Both the position numbers and the translations under genes were made by a program. A model generated the notes under the pieces. It was not told where the DNA came from. It was given only the letters and a program-made list of their open reading frames with translations, and searched no databases. From the NCBI GenBank assembly GCA_031277165.1, contig JAISLT010000009.1, forward strand, positions 1 through 58,026: 58,026 bases of DNA. Direction: 5' to 3'. The DNA comes from Spirochaetaceae bacterium. Its GTDB lineage: Bacteria; Spirochaetota; Spirochaetia; Treponematales; Breznakiellaceae. Position 1 is the first letter of the stretch. Each line of letters begins with the position of its first letter. This document shows, in pieces, positions 26,475 to 34,272 of the stretch.

Positions 26475-27507
26475 AGAGGTTTTTGCCGGTAATTATGTCA
26501 ATCCCCGTGTCGATGGAGGTGGAGGTATAACCGGTGGTCCGCAGGGCGGTGATGGACCGGATCGCTTCGTATCCTATCCGTTCCGAGTTAATTGTCACGG
26601 AGCAGAGAATGATTCCCTTTCGTATATTTTCGATAATTTCCGGGTCGGAACCAAAACCGATAACCTGCATCCGCCCCACCAGGTTCATGTCCACCAAGGT
26701 TTGGGCCGCCGCGATGGTATCCGCGGAGTCGGTAAACACAATGGTGTTAATGGGAAAGGCCTCGGCGGTGTCCTCCGTTAGTTCCTCACTTTCCCTAAAA
26801 AGTTTTACTAAAAGGGCCTCCGCATCCAGGGGGTTAAAATTGGTCCTTAAGCGCATAATCGGCCCGGAAAGCTGATCCCCCAGGGCGGCGGAAATCCCCA
26901 TCTCCACCAGTTCCCGCTCCGCATAGATTCCCGGGGACTTATCGCTGTACACTATGGCAAGCCGCACCGGACGCAGCGCCGCACCGGACGGAGTTGTGCC
27001 GGATGAACCCGGCCCGGGCGGGGCCGGATCGGATCCATGGTTTTGAAGGATAAAACCGATGCGCCGGCCCATATCGAAGTTATTTGTTCCGATAAAGGGC
27101 CAGGGCTGATCACTGGCCAGGTTGTGGTTTATCAGCACCACCGGTATCTGGTATTCCCTAAACTGTTCCATCTGCCGCCGGGCCAGGGTATCGTCCAGAT
27201 AGGGGCAGACAATTACCCCGTCTACTCCGGTAAAGGCCGCCGTTTCCAGTTCGTGCTTAAGGGGATCTATCGAATGGACAGATACCGCCGAATTAAGTTC
27301 CCTGGCCGCCCGTTCCGCCCCCAGGATAATTCCCTTAAAAAAGGTGTTCCGGTTATCGGGAAGGTACAGGGAAAAATGGTAGATCAAGGCCGGTCCCGGA
27401 TCCGGGGCCAGCACATAAACCTGCCGGGCCTTTACCATAGAAAAGATAAAGGCCGTTAGAGACAAAAGGCCCGACAGGACCATGCCCAGGCGGAGCAGTT
27501 GTTTCAC
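26473..27507 (-). CDS. Membrane-anchored periplasmic sugar-binding sensor (LacI/RbsB fold)
   Basis: 344 residues from a GTG at 27507. One N-terminal membrane helix (about 6-28, no lipobox) anchors a periplasmic type I binding domain: FFKGIILGAERAARELN, VDGVIVCPY, IPVVLINHNL and a C-terminal VIGFGSDPEIIENIRKG block. The GTG lies exactly six bases after TATACT, so the message is probably leaderless. A Pro/Gly/Ser-rich insert (about residues 158-175) interrupts the fold. Its place beside the kinase and regulator suggests it is the ligand-sensing subunit of a three-component system rather than a transport receptor. The stop codon lies inside repeat copy B, so the native C-terminus may have been altered. 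Confidence 0.8.
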   Translation of the reverse strand: MKQLLRLGMVLSGLLSLTAFIFSMVKARQVYVLAPDPGPALIYHFSLYLPDNRNTFFKGIILGAERAARELNSAVSVHSIDPLKHELETAAFTGVDGVIVCPYLDDTLARRQMEQFREYQIPVVLINHNLASDQPWPFIGTNNFDMGRRIGFILQNHGSDPAPPGPGSSGTTPSGAALRPVRLAIVYSDKSPGIYAERELVEMGISAALGDQLSGPIMRLRTNFNPLDAEALLVKLFRESEELTEDTAEAFPINTIVFTDSADTIAAAQTLVDMNLVGRMQVIGFGSDPEIIENIRKGIILCSVTINSERIGYEAIRSITALRTTGYTSTSIDTGIDIITGKNL

Positions 27508-27513
27508 CGGATA

Positions 27514-27543
27514 AGTATACTCCCCCTGGGGCTGTGCTGTAAA
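27514..27543 (-). promoter_or_regulatory. Promoter of the sensor gene
   Basis: Minus strand: TTTACA (27543-27538), 18-bp spacer, TATACT (27519-27514). The +1 coincides with the GTG start. Confidence 0.6.
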
Positions 27544-27564
27544 TGTTGCGCCGGGAACATGGGC

Positions 27565-28911
27565 CTACAGCCCCAGAAGATACTGGTTAAAGACGTTCTC
27601 CAGGTATTCCTGCTTGCCCGAGCTAAGACCAGCCCTGCCATATTTTTCGCCCCCCAATTTTGCCAGATCGGTAAAGCTTAACTGGCCGTTTTCAAACTTG
27701 GCCCCGTCCCCGGTATTAAATGAAGCGTAGCGTTTTTTTAAAAATCCGGGGATCACCCCATCCTTGATGATCCGGTGGGCGATTTCCAAGCCCACCGCAA
27801 AGGCGTCCATGCCGCCGATATGGGACAGGAACAGATCTGCCTGGTCAATAGAATTCCGCCGAATCTTGGCGTCGAAGTTAAGGCCGCCGGTGGTAAAGCC
27901 CCCGGCCCTAAGGATGGCGTACATCGCCAGGGCCGTCTCATAGTAACTAAAGGGGAACTGATCCGTATCCCAGCCGTTGATAAAATCGCCCCGGTTGGCA
28001 TCCACGGAACCAAAAATACCCAGGGCCGCGGCGGTTTCCAGTTCATGGAAAAAATCGTGTCCCGCCAGTTCCGCATGGTTGGCTTCAATGTTTACCCTAA
28101 AGTCCTTGTCCAGGTTGTAGGTTTTAAGGAACAGGGCCACGGTTTCCACATCGTAGTCGTACTGGTGCTTGGTGGGTTCCATGGGCTTGGGTTCCACGTA
28201 GAAGGCCCCCTTAAAGCCCTGTTTGCGGGCATAGTCCCTGGCCAGGCCCAGAAAGCGTCCCAGATGGTCCTTTTCTTTTTTAAGGTCCGTATTAAGCAGG
28301 CTCATGTACCCTTCCCGGCCGCCCCAGAAGGTATACCCCTGGCCCCCCAATTCTATGGTGGCGTCGATGGCCGCTTTTACCTGGTTGGCGGCAATGGCAA
28401 GTACCCCAAATTCCGGATTGGTGGCGGCGCCGTTCATATACCGGGGATTGTTAAAAAGATTGGCCGTGCCCCACAGCAGTTTAATCCCCGTGGCCCTTTG
28501 AAGTTTCTTGGCCTTGGAGACCATGGAAAAAAGATTTTTTTCGCTTTCCGCCGGGGTATTTCCCTCGGGGGCCATGTCCCGGTCGTGGAAACAGTAGAAC
28601 TGGACCCCCAGCTTGGTAAAAAATTCAAAGGCCGCATCAAGCTTATGCTCCGCCGCTTCCATGGGGTCCGCCGCATCGCTTGTCCAGGGATGGGAGTGGG
28701 TAAGGGCCCCAAAGGGATCGGTCCCGTCGGCGCAAAAGCTGTGCCAGTAGGCCACGGCAAACCGAAGATGATCCCGCATCTTTTTTTTACCCACCAGTTT
28801 GTCGGGGTTGTAATACTTAAAGGCCAGGGGATTGCCGCTCTTGGGGCCCTCGTATTTGATTTTACCGATCTTGGGAAAATATTCTTTTTTCCCCACATAG
28901 TAGTCCGCCAT
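27565..28911 (-). CDS. xylA: Xylose isomerase
   Basis: 448 residues, class II length. It converts D-xylose to D-xylulose. Motifs seen: [14 protein letters not shown], the catalytic-His region [27 protein letters not shown], the metal-binding [15 protein letters not shown], and [24 protein letters not shown] precedes the ATG at 28911. It follows xylB with about 145 bp between, where a palindrome at 29031-29046 may be an operator. Confidence 0.98.
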   Translation of the reverse strand: MADYYVGKKEYFPKIGKIKYEGPKSGNPLAFKYYNPDKLVGKKKMRDHLRFAVAYWHSFCADGTDPFGALTHSHPWTSDAADPMEAAEHKLDAAFEFFTKLGVQFYCFHDRDMAPEGNTPAESEKNLFSMVSKAKKLQRATGIKLLWGTANLFNNPRYMNGAATNPEFGVLAIAANQVKAAIDATIELGGQGYTFWGGREGYMSLLNTDLKKEKDHLGRFLGLARDYARKQGFKGAFYVEPKPMEPTKHQYDYDVETVALFLKTYNLDKDFRVNIEANHAELAGHDFFHELETAAALGIFGSVDANRGDFINGWDTDQFPFSYYETALAMYAILRAGGFTTGGLNFDAKIRRNSIDQADLFLSHIGGMDAFAVGLEIAHRIIKDGVIPGFLKKRYASFNTGDGAKFENGQLSFTDLAKLGGEKYGRAGLSSGKQEYLENVFNQYLLGL

Positions 28912-29030
28912 GTTTTTCCTCCGTTTAGAGATGGCGCTGCTTCAAAACCGCGGGCTTAAAGCAGCCGCCGTAGATTTAAAGGACCGTCCATAAAAATTTC
29001 TATTCCGGCAGTCCTGTTTAGTTTTGTCCA

Positions 29031-29046
29031 TAATGTAGACACATTA
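29031..29046. promoter_or_regulatory. Palindrome upstream of xylA (candidate operator)
   Basis: TAATGT-AGAC-ACATTA, a perfect 6-bp dyad with 4-bp spacer, 120 bp upstream of xylA and just after xylB. A control role is inferred from position only. Confidence 0.4.
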
Positions 29047-29055
29047 GAGCCAATA

Positions 29056-30558
29056 CTATTTATAAAGAGGGCTTAGGGCCCCTAAATACCGGGAATACGC
29101 TTCATAGGCTTTGTCGCAGGCTTCTGCGGTCCTTTCATCGGGCTCTACCAGGGGGCCCTCTAACACCACATGCCGGTCCACCAGCTCTTCTATCGAGGAT
29201 CCCGGTGATCCCCCCGCCGCCGGGTCCCCGGCGCAGGCCAGGCACCACAGGGCTTGGATGGCCCCCCCCATGGCCGCCGCCTCGGTTCCCGCGGGGACCC
29301 GCACGGGAAGCCTAAGCACATTGGCGGTGATGGCCTGCCACAGGGAACTTTTGGCCCCGCCCCCGATAAGCCTAATTTCCCTGGCCTTAAAGCCCAGCTT
29401 GTTAAAGCCCTCCATGCCTATCCGCATGCCAAAAATTGCCGATTCCAGCGCGGCCCTGGCAATGTTTTCCCTGGTAAAGTTGGCCGCGGTGATCCCGTTT
29501 ATACCGGCCCTGCCCTTGGGAAGATTCGGGGTCCGTTCCCCATTAAAGAAGGGAAGCACCACAATACCCTGGGCGCCCACGGGGGCCTTGGCCGCCTCGG
29601 CATCAAAGGTTTGTACATCCAGCCCAAAAAGGTTCCGGAATTCTTCGCTGGCCACGGTGCAGTTCATCGTACACAGCAGGGGAAGCCAGCCCCCGGTGGA
29701 GGAACAAAAAGCCGCCAAATTCCCCGTTTGGTCTATCACCGGCGAATCGGAATAGCCATAGAGGGTCCCGGATGTTCCCAGGCTTACGGTAAGAAAACCG
29801 TCCCGAACCGTACCGGTTCCCACGGCCCCCATCATATTATCCCCCCCTCCGGCGGCCACGGGAATACCCTGGGGTATGCCAAATTCCGCCGCCGCCGCCG
29901 CCCGGACCGTTCCCGCCGGTGCGGAGGGTTCCACCAGCCGCGGCAGACAGCCCGCCACCGCCGGGTCTATGAGGGTACAGATCCGTTCCGACCAGATCCG
30001 TTTCCGCACGTCGAAGAGGGCCGTCCCCGAAGCGTCCCCGTATTCCGCGGTATATTCCCCGGTAAGAAGAAAATTCACATAGTCGTGGGGAAGCAGAATA
30101 TGGGCAAGGTTTTTAAAGGCCCCGGGTTTATGCTTTTTAAGCCACAGCACCTTGGGGGCGGTATATCCCGGCCGCATAGGAAGCCCCGCATCGGCGATGA
30201 TCCGGTCTTCGCCCCCGGCAGCGGCGCTAAGTTCCCCGCACTCCGGGGCGGTGGAGGTGTCGCACCACAGCTTAACGTTGTACAGGGCCCGGCCCTGTTC
30301 ATCCAGGGGCACAAAGCCATGCTGCTGCCCCGAAACTCCAATGGCCAGGATGGTCTTTTTGGCATCCTCCGGCAGGGCCCCGAAACATTCCCTAAGGGCG
30401 TCCTGGTACCATTGGGCTTTTTGCTCCCTGGTTCCGTCGTTTTCCGCTATCATCCCTATGGCTGCCTGGGAGGATGCGGCGATCCTCCCCGCCTCGGGAT
30501 CATACAGAACCACCTTGCAGCTTTGGGTTCCCAGGTCAATTCCACATACAGTTTTCAT
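29056..30558 (-). CDS. xylB: Xylulokinase
   Basis: 500 residues from the ATG at 30558 (ribosome site GGGGAAG); a longer frame to 30690 runs through the intergenic promoter region. A FGGY-family kinase that phosphorylates D-xylulose to xylulose 5-phosphate. Seen: CGIDLGTQSCKVVLYD, GVSGQQHGFVPLD, WCDTSTAPE, GGGDNMMGAVGTG and the C-terminal IRLIGGGAKSSLWQAITANV. A short Pro/Gly/Ser insert near residue 455 is unusual. Divergent from an AraC regulator. Confidence 0.97.
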   Translation of the reverse strand: MKTVCGIDLGTQSCKVVLYDPEAGRIAASSQAAIGMIAENDGTREQKAQWYQDALRECFGALPEDAKKTILAIGVSGQQHGFVPLDEQGRALYNVKLWCDTSTAPECGELSAAAGGEDRIIADAGLPMRPGYTAPKVLWLKKHKPGAFKNLAHILLPHDYVNFLLTGEYTAEYGDASGTALFDVRKRIWSERICTLIDPAVAGCLPRLVEPSAPAGTVRAAAAAEFGIPQGIPVAAGGGDNMMGAVGTGTVRDGFLTVSLGTSGTLYGYSDSPVIDQTGNLAAFCSSTGGWLPLLCTMNCTVASEEFRNLFGLDVQTFDAEAAKAPVGAQGIVVLPFFNGERTPNLPKGRAGINGITAANFTRENIARAALESAIFGMRIGMEGFNKLGFKAREIRLIGGGAKSSLWQAITANVLRLPVRVPAGTEAAAMGGAIQALWCLACAGDPAAGGSPGSSIEELVDRHVVLEGPLVEPDERTAEACDKAYEAYSRYLGALSPLYK

Positions 30559-30611
30559 CGCTTCCCCTGGACCAGGGTACCCGCATTTACCGGGGCCCGC
30601 CATAACAATTA

Positions 30612-30641
30612 TTGACAAACCATATCTATTATTGATATTCT
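30612..30641 (+). promoter_or_regulatory. Promoter and dyad upstream of the AraC regulator
   Basis: TTGACA (30612-30617), 18-bp spacer, TATTCT (30636-30641). The spacer and -10 contain ATATC-N7-GATAT (30622-30638), a candidate operator between the divergent xylB and araC-type genes. Confidence 0.55.
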
Positions 30642-30679
30642 TTTGGGATACCCTTTGCCGGTGGAATGTGCCGGGGACG

Positions 30680-31510
30680 ATGATGACCATAAAAGATGCG
30701 GTGTATGTCTATAAGCTTGTGGGAGGCGATAAGCTTGCCTGGCACGGACGCTACCATACCCACGATACCGGGGATTACGAGCTCCATCTGTTTTTAGAGG
30801 GAAAGGGCCAGTTCTTGCTGAACCGCGCCAAGTACCACATCGAAGGAAACCGGCTCTTTTTAACCAAGCCCAGGGAATTTCACTCCATTTTGCCCGATGC
30901 GGTCCGGCGGCCCATCACGTACTATGCGATTCTCTTTGAACCGGGGGAACCCGAAGGGGGGGATCTTGTTTCCCTTCTTGGGGGCGCCCGGGGGCCCCTT
31001 TCCATTGAAGGGCGGGAACGGTTCCTTTTGGAAGATCTGTACCACCTGGCGGGGAAACAGGGGCCGAGAAACCGCCGGGCCGCGGAATATCTATTGTTGA
31101 GCCTTCTGTTCCGCTGGTACGGCCCGGCAAAAACCGGGGAACCGGAACGGGACGCCCAAAAATCCGGGGCGGAGGGGACCGGCCCCGGCGGGTATGTGGA
31201 CCGGGCCCTGGAGATGATGGAACGCTCGGTCCGGGAAAAGCTTACCGTGACTGCCCTGGCGGACAGGCTTGGCCTTTCCGGGGAACACCTTATCCGGCTT
31301 TTTCACCGCAGGCTGGGAATTACCCCCTTTCAGTATTTTACCCGGCTTAAGATAGAGGCCGCATCTTCCTACCTTTCCGGCTCTTCCCTTACAATTCAAT
31401 CCGTGGCGGAACACTTTGGCTTTGAAAACCCCTTTCATTTTTCCAGGGTGTTCAAAAAATGTACCGGCCTTTCCCCCATGGATTACCGCAGGACCTTTGC
31501 CGCCAAATAG
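30680..31510 (+). CDS. AraC-family transcriptional regulator with cupin sensor
   Basis: About 276 residues from ATGATG at 30680/30683. The N-terminal cupin-like sensor (residues 1-140: HTHDTGDYELHLFLEGKGQF, LTKPREFHSI) should bind a sugar. A variable linker follows, then a C-terminal AraC double HTH (LTVTALADRLGLSGEHLIRLF, VAEHFGFENPFHFSRVFKKC). It is divergent from xylB and probably regulates xylAB; the ligand may be xylose. A frame extending to 30152 reads through xylB on the opposite strand and is not real. Confidence 0.9.
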   Translation: MMTIKDAVYVYKLVGGDKLAWHGRYHTHDTGDYELHLFLEGKGQFLLNRAKYHIEGNRLFLTKPREFHSILPDAVRRPITYYAILFEPGEPEGGDLVSLLGGARGPLSIEGRERFLLEDLYHLAGKQGPRNRRAAEYLLLSLLFRWYGPAKTGEPERDAQKSGAEGTGPGGYVDRALEMMERSVREKLTVTALADRLGLSGEHLIRLFHRRLGITPFQYFTRLKIEAASSYLSGSSLTIQSVAEHFGFENPFHFSRVFKKCTGLSPMDYRRTFAAK

Positions 31511-31598
31511 GAACCACCCCGGAAAAACCGGGCAAACAGACAGGGCGGACTAGGCAGAACAGAACAGACAAGGCGGCACGGCAGGGGTAAGCAGCCGC

Positions 31599-32327
31599 TT
31601 ACAGCCCCGCTTTAAGGGCAAAGATCGCCACCTGGGTCCTGTCCCTAAGCCCCATTTTTTGCAGTACCGAAGAAACGTAGTTGCGGATGGTTCCCTCGGA
31701 CAGGCGGAGCCGTTGGGCTATTTCCCGGTTGGTTAAGCCCTGACCTACAAAGCTGATAATCTGCTTTTCCGCGGGAGAAACGGTCCCCGGCAGTATGTGC
31801 TTAGACCGGTGTTTTGCCGAATTTTCCCCGCAAATTTCCTGCCGCCTAAGGGCCGAAACTCGCCGTTCCGCCCGCAGGTCTCCCCGGGACTTTAGCACAT
31901 CCCCCTCCAGCTGCTGGGCGATCTTGTTGAACCGCGAGGCTATTTCCGATGCCATAAGCTGCCCCCCATGGTATACCGTCCGGATTGCATGGCACAGCAG
32001 TTCCGGGGCAGTCTCTTTAGTGATAAATCCCGATATTCCGTAAAAAAAGGACGAAAAAAAACGCCGTTCCGTATTGGCATCGGAGTTGCCAATAATCGAA
32101 GTTCCCGGCGACCGGTGTTTGATAAGAGAGACGGTTTTAAGCCCCTCTCCCATGGGCAAACCCATATCTAAAAGGACAATATCCGGCTTATACGCGTCCA
32201 CAAGCTTTAGGGCGTCGTAGCCGTCGCTGCCGGATCCGGAGATGGTAAAATCCCTTTGACTGGCCAGACAGGTTTTAAAATAATTCATCCATTTGACCTG
32301 TCTTTCGATGATTACAATTTTTATCAT
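31599..32327 (-). CDS. NarL/LuxR-type response regulator with altered acidic pocket
   Basis: 242 residues. The receiver has the phospho-Asp in IVLLDMGLPMG (about 55) and the Lys of FITKETA. The usual Asp-Asp pair near residue 8 is replaced by Glu-Arg (VIIERQVKW), so metal binding and phosphorylation may differ. The C-terminal LuxR HTH (VSPAEKQIISFVGQGLTNRE, IAQRLRLSEGTIRNYVSSVL) is intact. No kinase is adjacent. Target unknown. No strong promoter or ribosome site was recognised. Confidence 0.85.
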   Translation of the reverse strand: MIKIVIIERQVKWMNYFKTCLASQRDFTISGSGSDGYDALKLVDAYKPDIVLLDMGLPMGEGLKTVSLIKHRSPGTSIIGNSDANTERRFFSSFFYGISGFITKETAPELLCHAIRTVYHGGQLMASEIASRFNKIAQQLEGDVLKSRGDLRAERRVSALRRQEICGENSAKHRSKHILPGTVSPAEKQIISFVGQGLTNREIAQRLRLSEGTIRNYVSSVLQKMGLRDRTQVAIFALKAGL

Positions 32328-32410
32328 TCGGGGTCCCGTCAGAATTTACCGGAATTCTACCATTTTTGCAATTGCTCTGCAATTTTTCTGTCCTTCTTTT
32401 CTGAGATTTT

Positions 32411-32440
32411 TTGACATTTGTAATCTACTATTGGTATATA
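32411..32440 (+). promoter_or_regulatory. Distal promoter of rpmB
   Basis: TTGACA (32411-32416), 18-bp spacer, TATATA (32435-32440). The leader is about 210 nt. Confidence 0.6.
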
Positions 32441-32554
32441 TATCGACTAATAGGTGTAATTATTCCTCCTGGAATTCCCCAACCCCGGCGGAATTGGGGG
32501 AATTTCCATGCCCATTGGGGCTTTCCCAAAACTTCAATTTTTGGGATTGGCTCC

Positions 32555-32583
32555 TTTACATGATTGTTCTTTTCCGGTATACT
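32555..32583 (+). promoter_or_regulatory. Proximal promoter of rpmB
   Basis: TTTACA (32555-32560), 17-bp spacer, TATACT (32578-32583). The leader is about 70 nt. Confidence 0.6.
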
Positions 32584-32660
32584 GATAGTTTGTTATGGGG
32601 TTGAAAATTCCGGGCCCAGGGACTTGCCTGGGGAACTTGTTTTGATAAGGAAGGAGCAGT

Positions 32661-32876
32661 ATGTCACGGAGCTGCGATATATGCGGAAAGCACACCGTTA
32701 CCGGCAACTCGGTAAGCCATGCTAAAAATCGTACCCGGCGGGTTTGGAAGCCGAACCTTAAAAAGGTAAAGACCGAAATTAACGGCGCCACCGTTACCCT
32801 TAAGATATGTACCCGGTGTTTAAGGAACGATCTTATTGTAAAGAAGGTGGGCCGGTCCCAAGCCCCGGTTACGTAA
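32661..32876 (+). CDS. rpmB: Ribosomal protein bL28
   Basis: 71 residues. A zinc-ribbon (C+) bL28 with paired cysteines SCDICGKHT near the N-terminus and ICTRCLRND near the C-terminus, plus the basic [15 protein letters not shown] segment. The ribosome site AAGGAGC lies before the ATG. It is a large-subunit protein. The next gene starts within 20 bp, so the metallophosphoesterase-rubrerythrin fusion may be read from the same promoters. Confidence 0.96.
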   Translation: MSRSCDICGKHTVTGNSVSHAKNRTRRVWKPNLKKVKTEINGATVTLKICTRCLRNDLIVKKVGRSQAPVT

Positions 32877-32892
32877 ACCCCCATTGGCCCGG

Positions 32893-34161
32893 ATGGAAAG
32901 CGGCATTCAAGTAATAACCGGGACTTTTATCCCGGTGGATGATTTTGATTCCTTTACGGTCCTGGGCGATCCGGGCTGCGACGGCCTGGGGGCCGAAATT
33001 GTATCTACCTTTGTCCGGGGTTTAAGGGGTCCCCCGGCGGTTCCGGCACAGAAGGGAAGTTTTCACCTGGTGGTGGGGGATATTGTTCCCTTTGGCTCCC
33101 GGCTGTTTTACCGCAACATGGCGGAACTGGTAAATACCGTGGCGGACAGGCCGGTTTTTATGGTCTGCGGCAACCACGACACGGATTACTACGATGACTA
33201 CTTTGGCCTAAGGGACTATGCCCTGGCGGACCGCAGGACCCTTATCGTCGTACTGGACAACTCCAAACGGACCGTTTCCGGTCATTCTCTGGAGGTCCTG
33301 TCCCATGCCCTGGAACAGTACCGGCGGCCCAACATTATCTTGGCCATGCACATTCCGCCCCCAAACAGGGTTTCCGGCAATTCAATTTCCCCCGAAGAAT
33401 GGCAAAAGATCGCCGCGGTCCTTGCCCCCTGCCGGGACCGGCTGCGGTATATTATCTGCGGGCACCTGCATTCCTATTTTGAGGATACCCTGGAAGGGAC
33501 AAGGCTTATTGTCTCCGGCGGCGCTGGGGCCCGGATCGAAGAAGAACCGGGAATTCGGGCCCCGTATAATCATGTGGTGGAATTTTCCTACGATGCGGGG
33601 GGGATCCTTTCCCACACAAAACGGGATATTTACACGGACCAGGAAGGCCCCGGGGACCCCAAGATACAAACCCTGCTTTTTAATGCCTTTTCCCAGGAAT
33701 GTATGGCCCATGTCCGGTATAAGCTCTATGCGGAGGATGCGGAAAAGCGGGGCATGAAAAATACCGCAAAATTATTCCGGGCCGCGGCAGATTCGGAGTG
33801 GTACCATGCCAGGAACTTTTATTCGGCCATGCCGGGTTTACAAGAACCGGTTCCGGGCATTGAAGAAAGCATAGGGAACGAGCGCCGGGAAGTTGAGGAG
33901 ATCTATGGGGCATGCGTGGATTATGCCCGGGAACAGAAATTGGGACTTTCCGCCTATGCCTTTGCCGATGCGCTAATGGCAGAAAAGGTTCACCTGCGCT
34001 TATTCCGGGGGGCCCTCAAGCAGCTTCAAAGGGATAAAGACATTGCCGGGGAATCGTACTTTACCTGTTCATCCTGCGGGTACACCTTTTCGGGGAAGGA
34101 ACACCCCAAAAACTGTCCCGTCTGCGGCGCCCCCGCGGACAAGATTATCCCGGTGGTGTAG
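32893..34161 (+). CDS. Fusion of calcineurin-like metallophosphoesterase and rubrerythrin
   Basis: 422 residues from ATG 32893 (a TTG at 32884 is also possible). Residues about 20-250 form a metallophosphoesterase: LVVGDIVPFG, VCGNHDTDYY, LAMHIPP and CGHLHSY carry the GD, GNHD, H and GHxH ligands. The first motif reads GDPGCDG, lacking the usual His of GDxH. Residues about 265-375 are a ferritin-like rubrerythrin domain with ExxH pairs (ADSEWYHARNF and LMAEKVHLRLF). Residues about 385-415 are a rubredoxin-type iron knuckle (CSSCGYTF...CPVCGAP). Rubrerythrin normally reduces peroxide using rubredoxin iron. The fusion suggests redox-linked phosphohydrolase activity, substrate unknown. It lies 17 bp after rpmB. 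Confidence 0.88.
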   Translation: MESGIQVITGTFIPVDDFDSFTVLGDPGCDGLGAEIVSTFVRGLRGPPAVPAQKGSFHLVVGDIVPFGSRLFYRNMAELVNTVADRPVFMVCGNHDTDYYDDYFGLRDYALADRRTLIVVLDNSKRTVSGHSLEVLSHALEQYRRPNIILAMHIPPPNRVSGNSISPEEWQKIAAVLAPCRDRLRYIICGHLHSYFEDTLEGTRLIVSGGAGARIEEEPGIRAPYNHVVEFSYDAGGILSHTKRDIYTDQEGPGDPKIQTLLFNAFSQECMAHVRYKLYAEDAEKRGMKNTAKLFRAAADSEWYHARNFYSAMPGLQEPVPGIEESIGNERREVEEIYGACVDYAREQKLGLSAYAFADALMAEKVHLRLFRGALKQLQRDKDIAGESYFTCSSCGYTFSGKEHPKNCPVCGAPADKIIPVV

Positions 34162-34237
34162 CCCCCTTCGCCGAAAAAATTGCCGGGCCATGGGCGGTCG
34201 AAATGCCCTGTTTCAAATGTACCTTTAGGTCCCGGCC

Positions 34238-34266
34238 TTGCCCGGCGGGGATTTTTTTACTATTAT
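34238..34266 (+). promoter_or_regulatory. Promoter of the alaS block
   Basis: TTGCCC (34238-34243), 17-bp spacer, TATTAT (34261-34266). The expected +1 is the A of the ATG at 34273. Confidence 0.6.
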
Positions 34267-34272
34267 GTGTCC

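Larger units (their letters stand above)
32328..32660. other. Intergenic region with tandem promoters and hairpins for rpmB
   Basis: Contains two rightward promoters (listed separately) and, between them, a stem GGAATTCCCC...GGGGGAATTTCC (about 32471-32508). A CGGAATTCT stretch near 32350 recalls the two-hairpin element but is too short to call. No ORF. Confidence 0.5.

Noticed and set aside
27775-28959. 394-residue plus-strand frame opposite xylA
   Set aside because: Fully antisense to a clear xylose isomerase; basic, low-complexity composition typical of a GC-rich shadow frame.
29254-30615. 453-residue plus-strand frame opposite xylB
   Set aside because: Shadow of xylB, no motifs or ribosome site.
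32340-32390. Fourth copy of the two-hairpin element before rpmB
   Set aside because: Only CGGAATTCT and a GCAATTGC are shared; too short to call.
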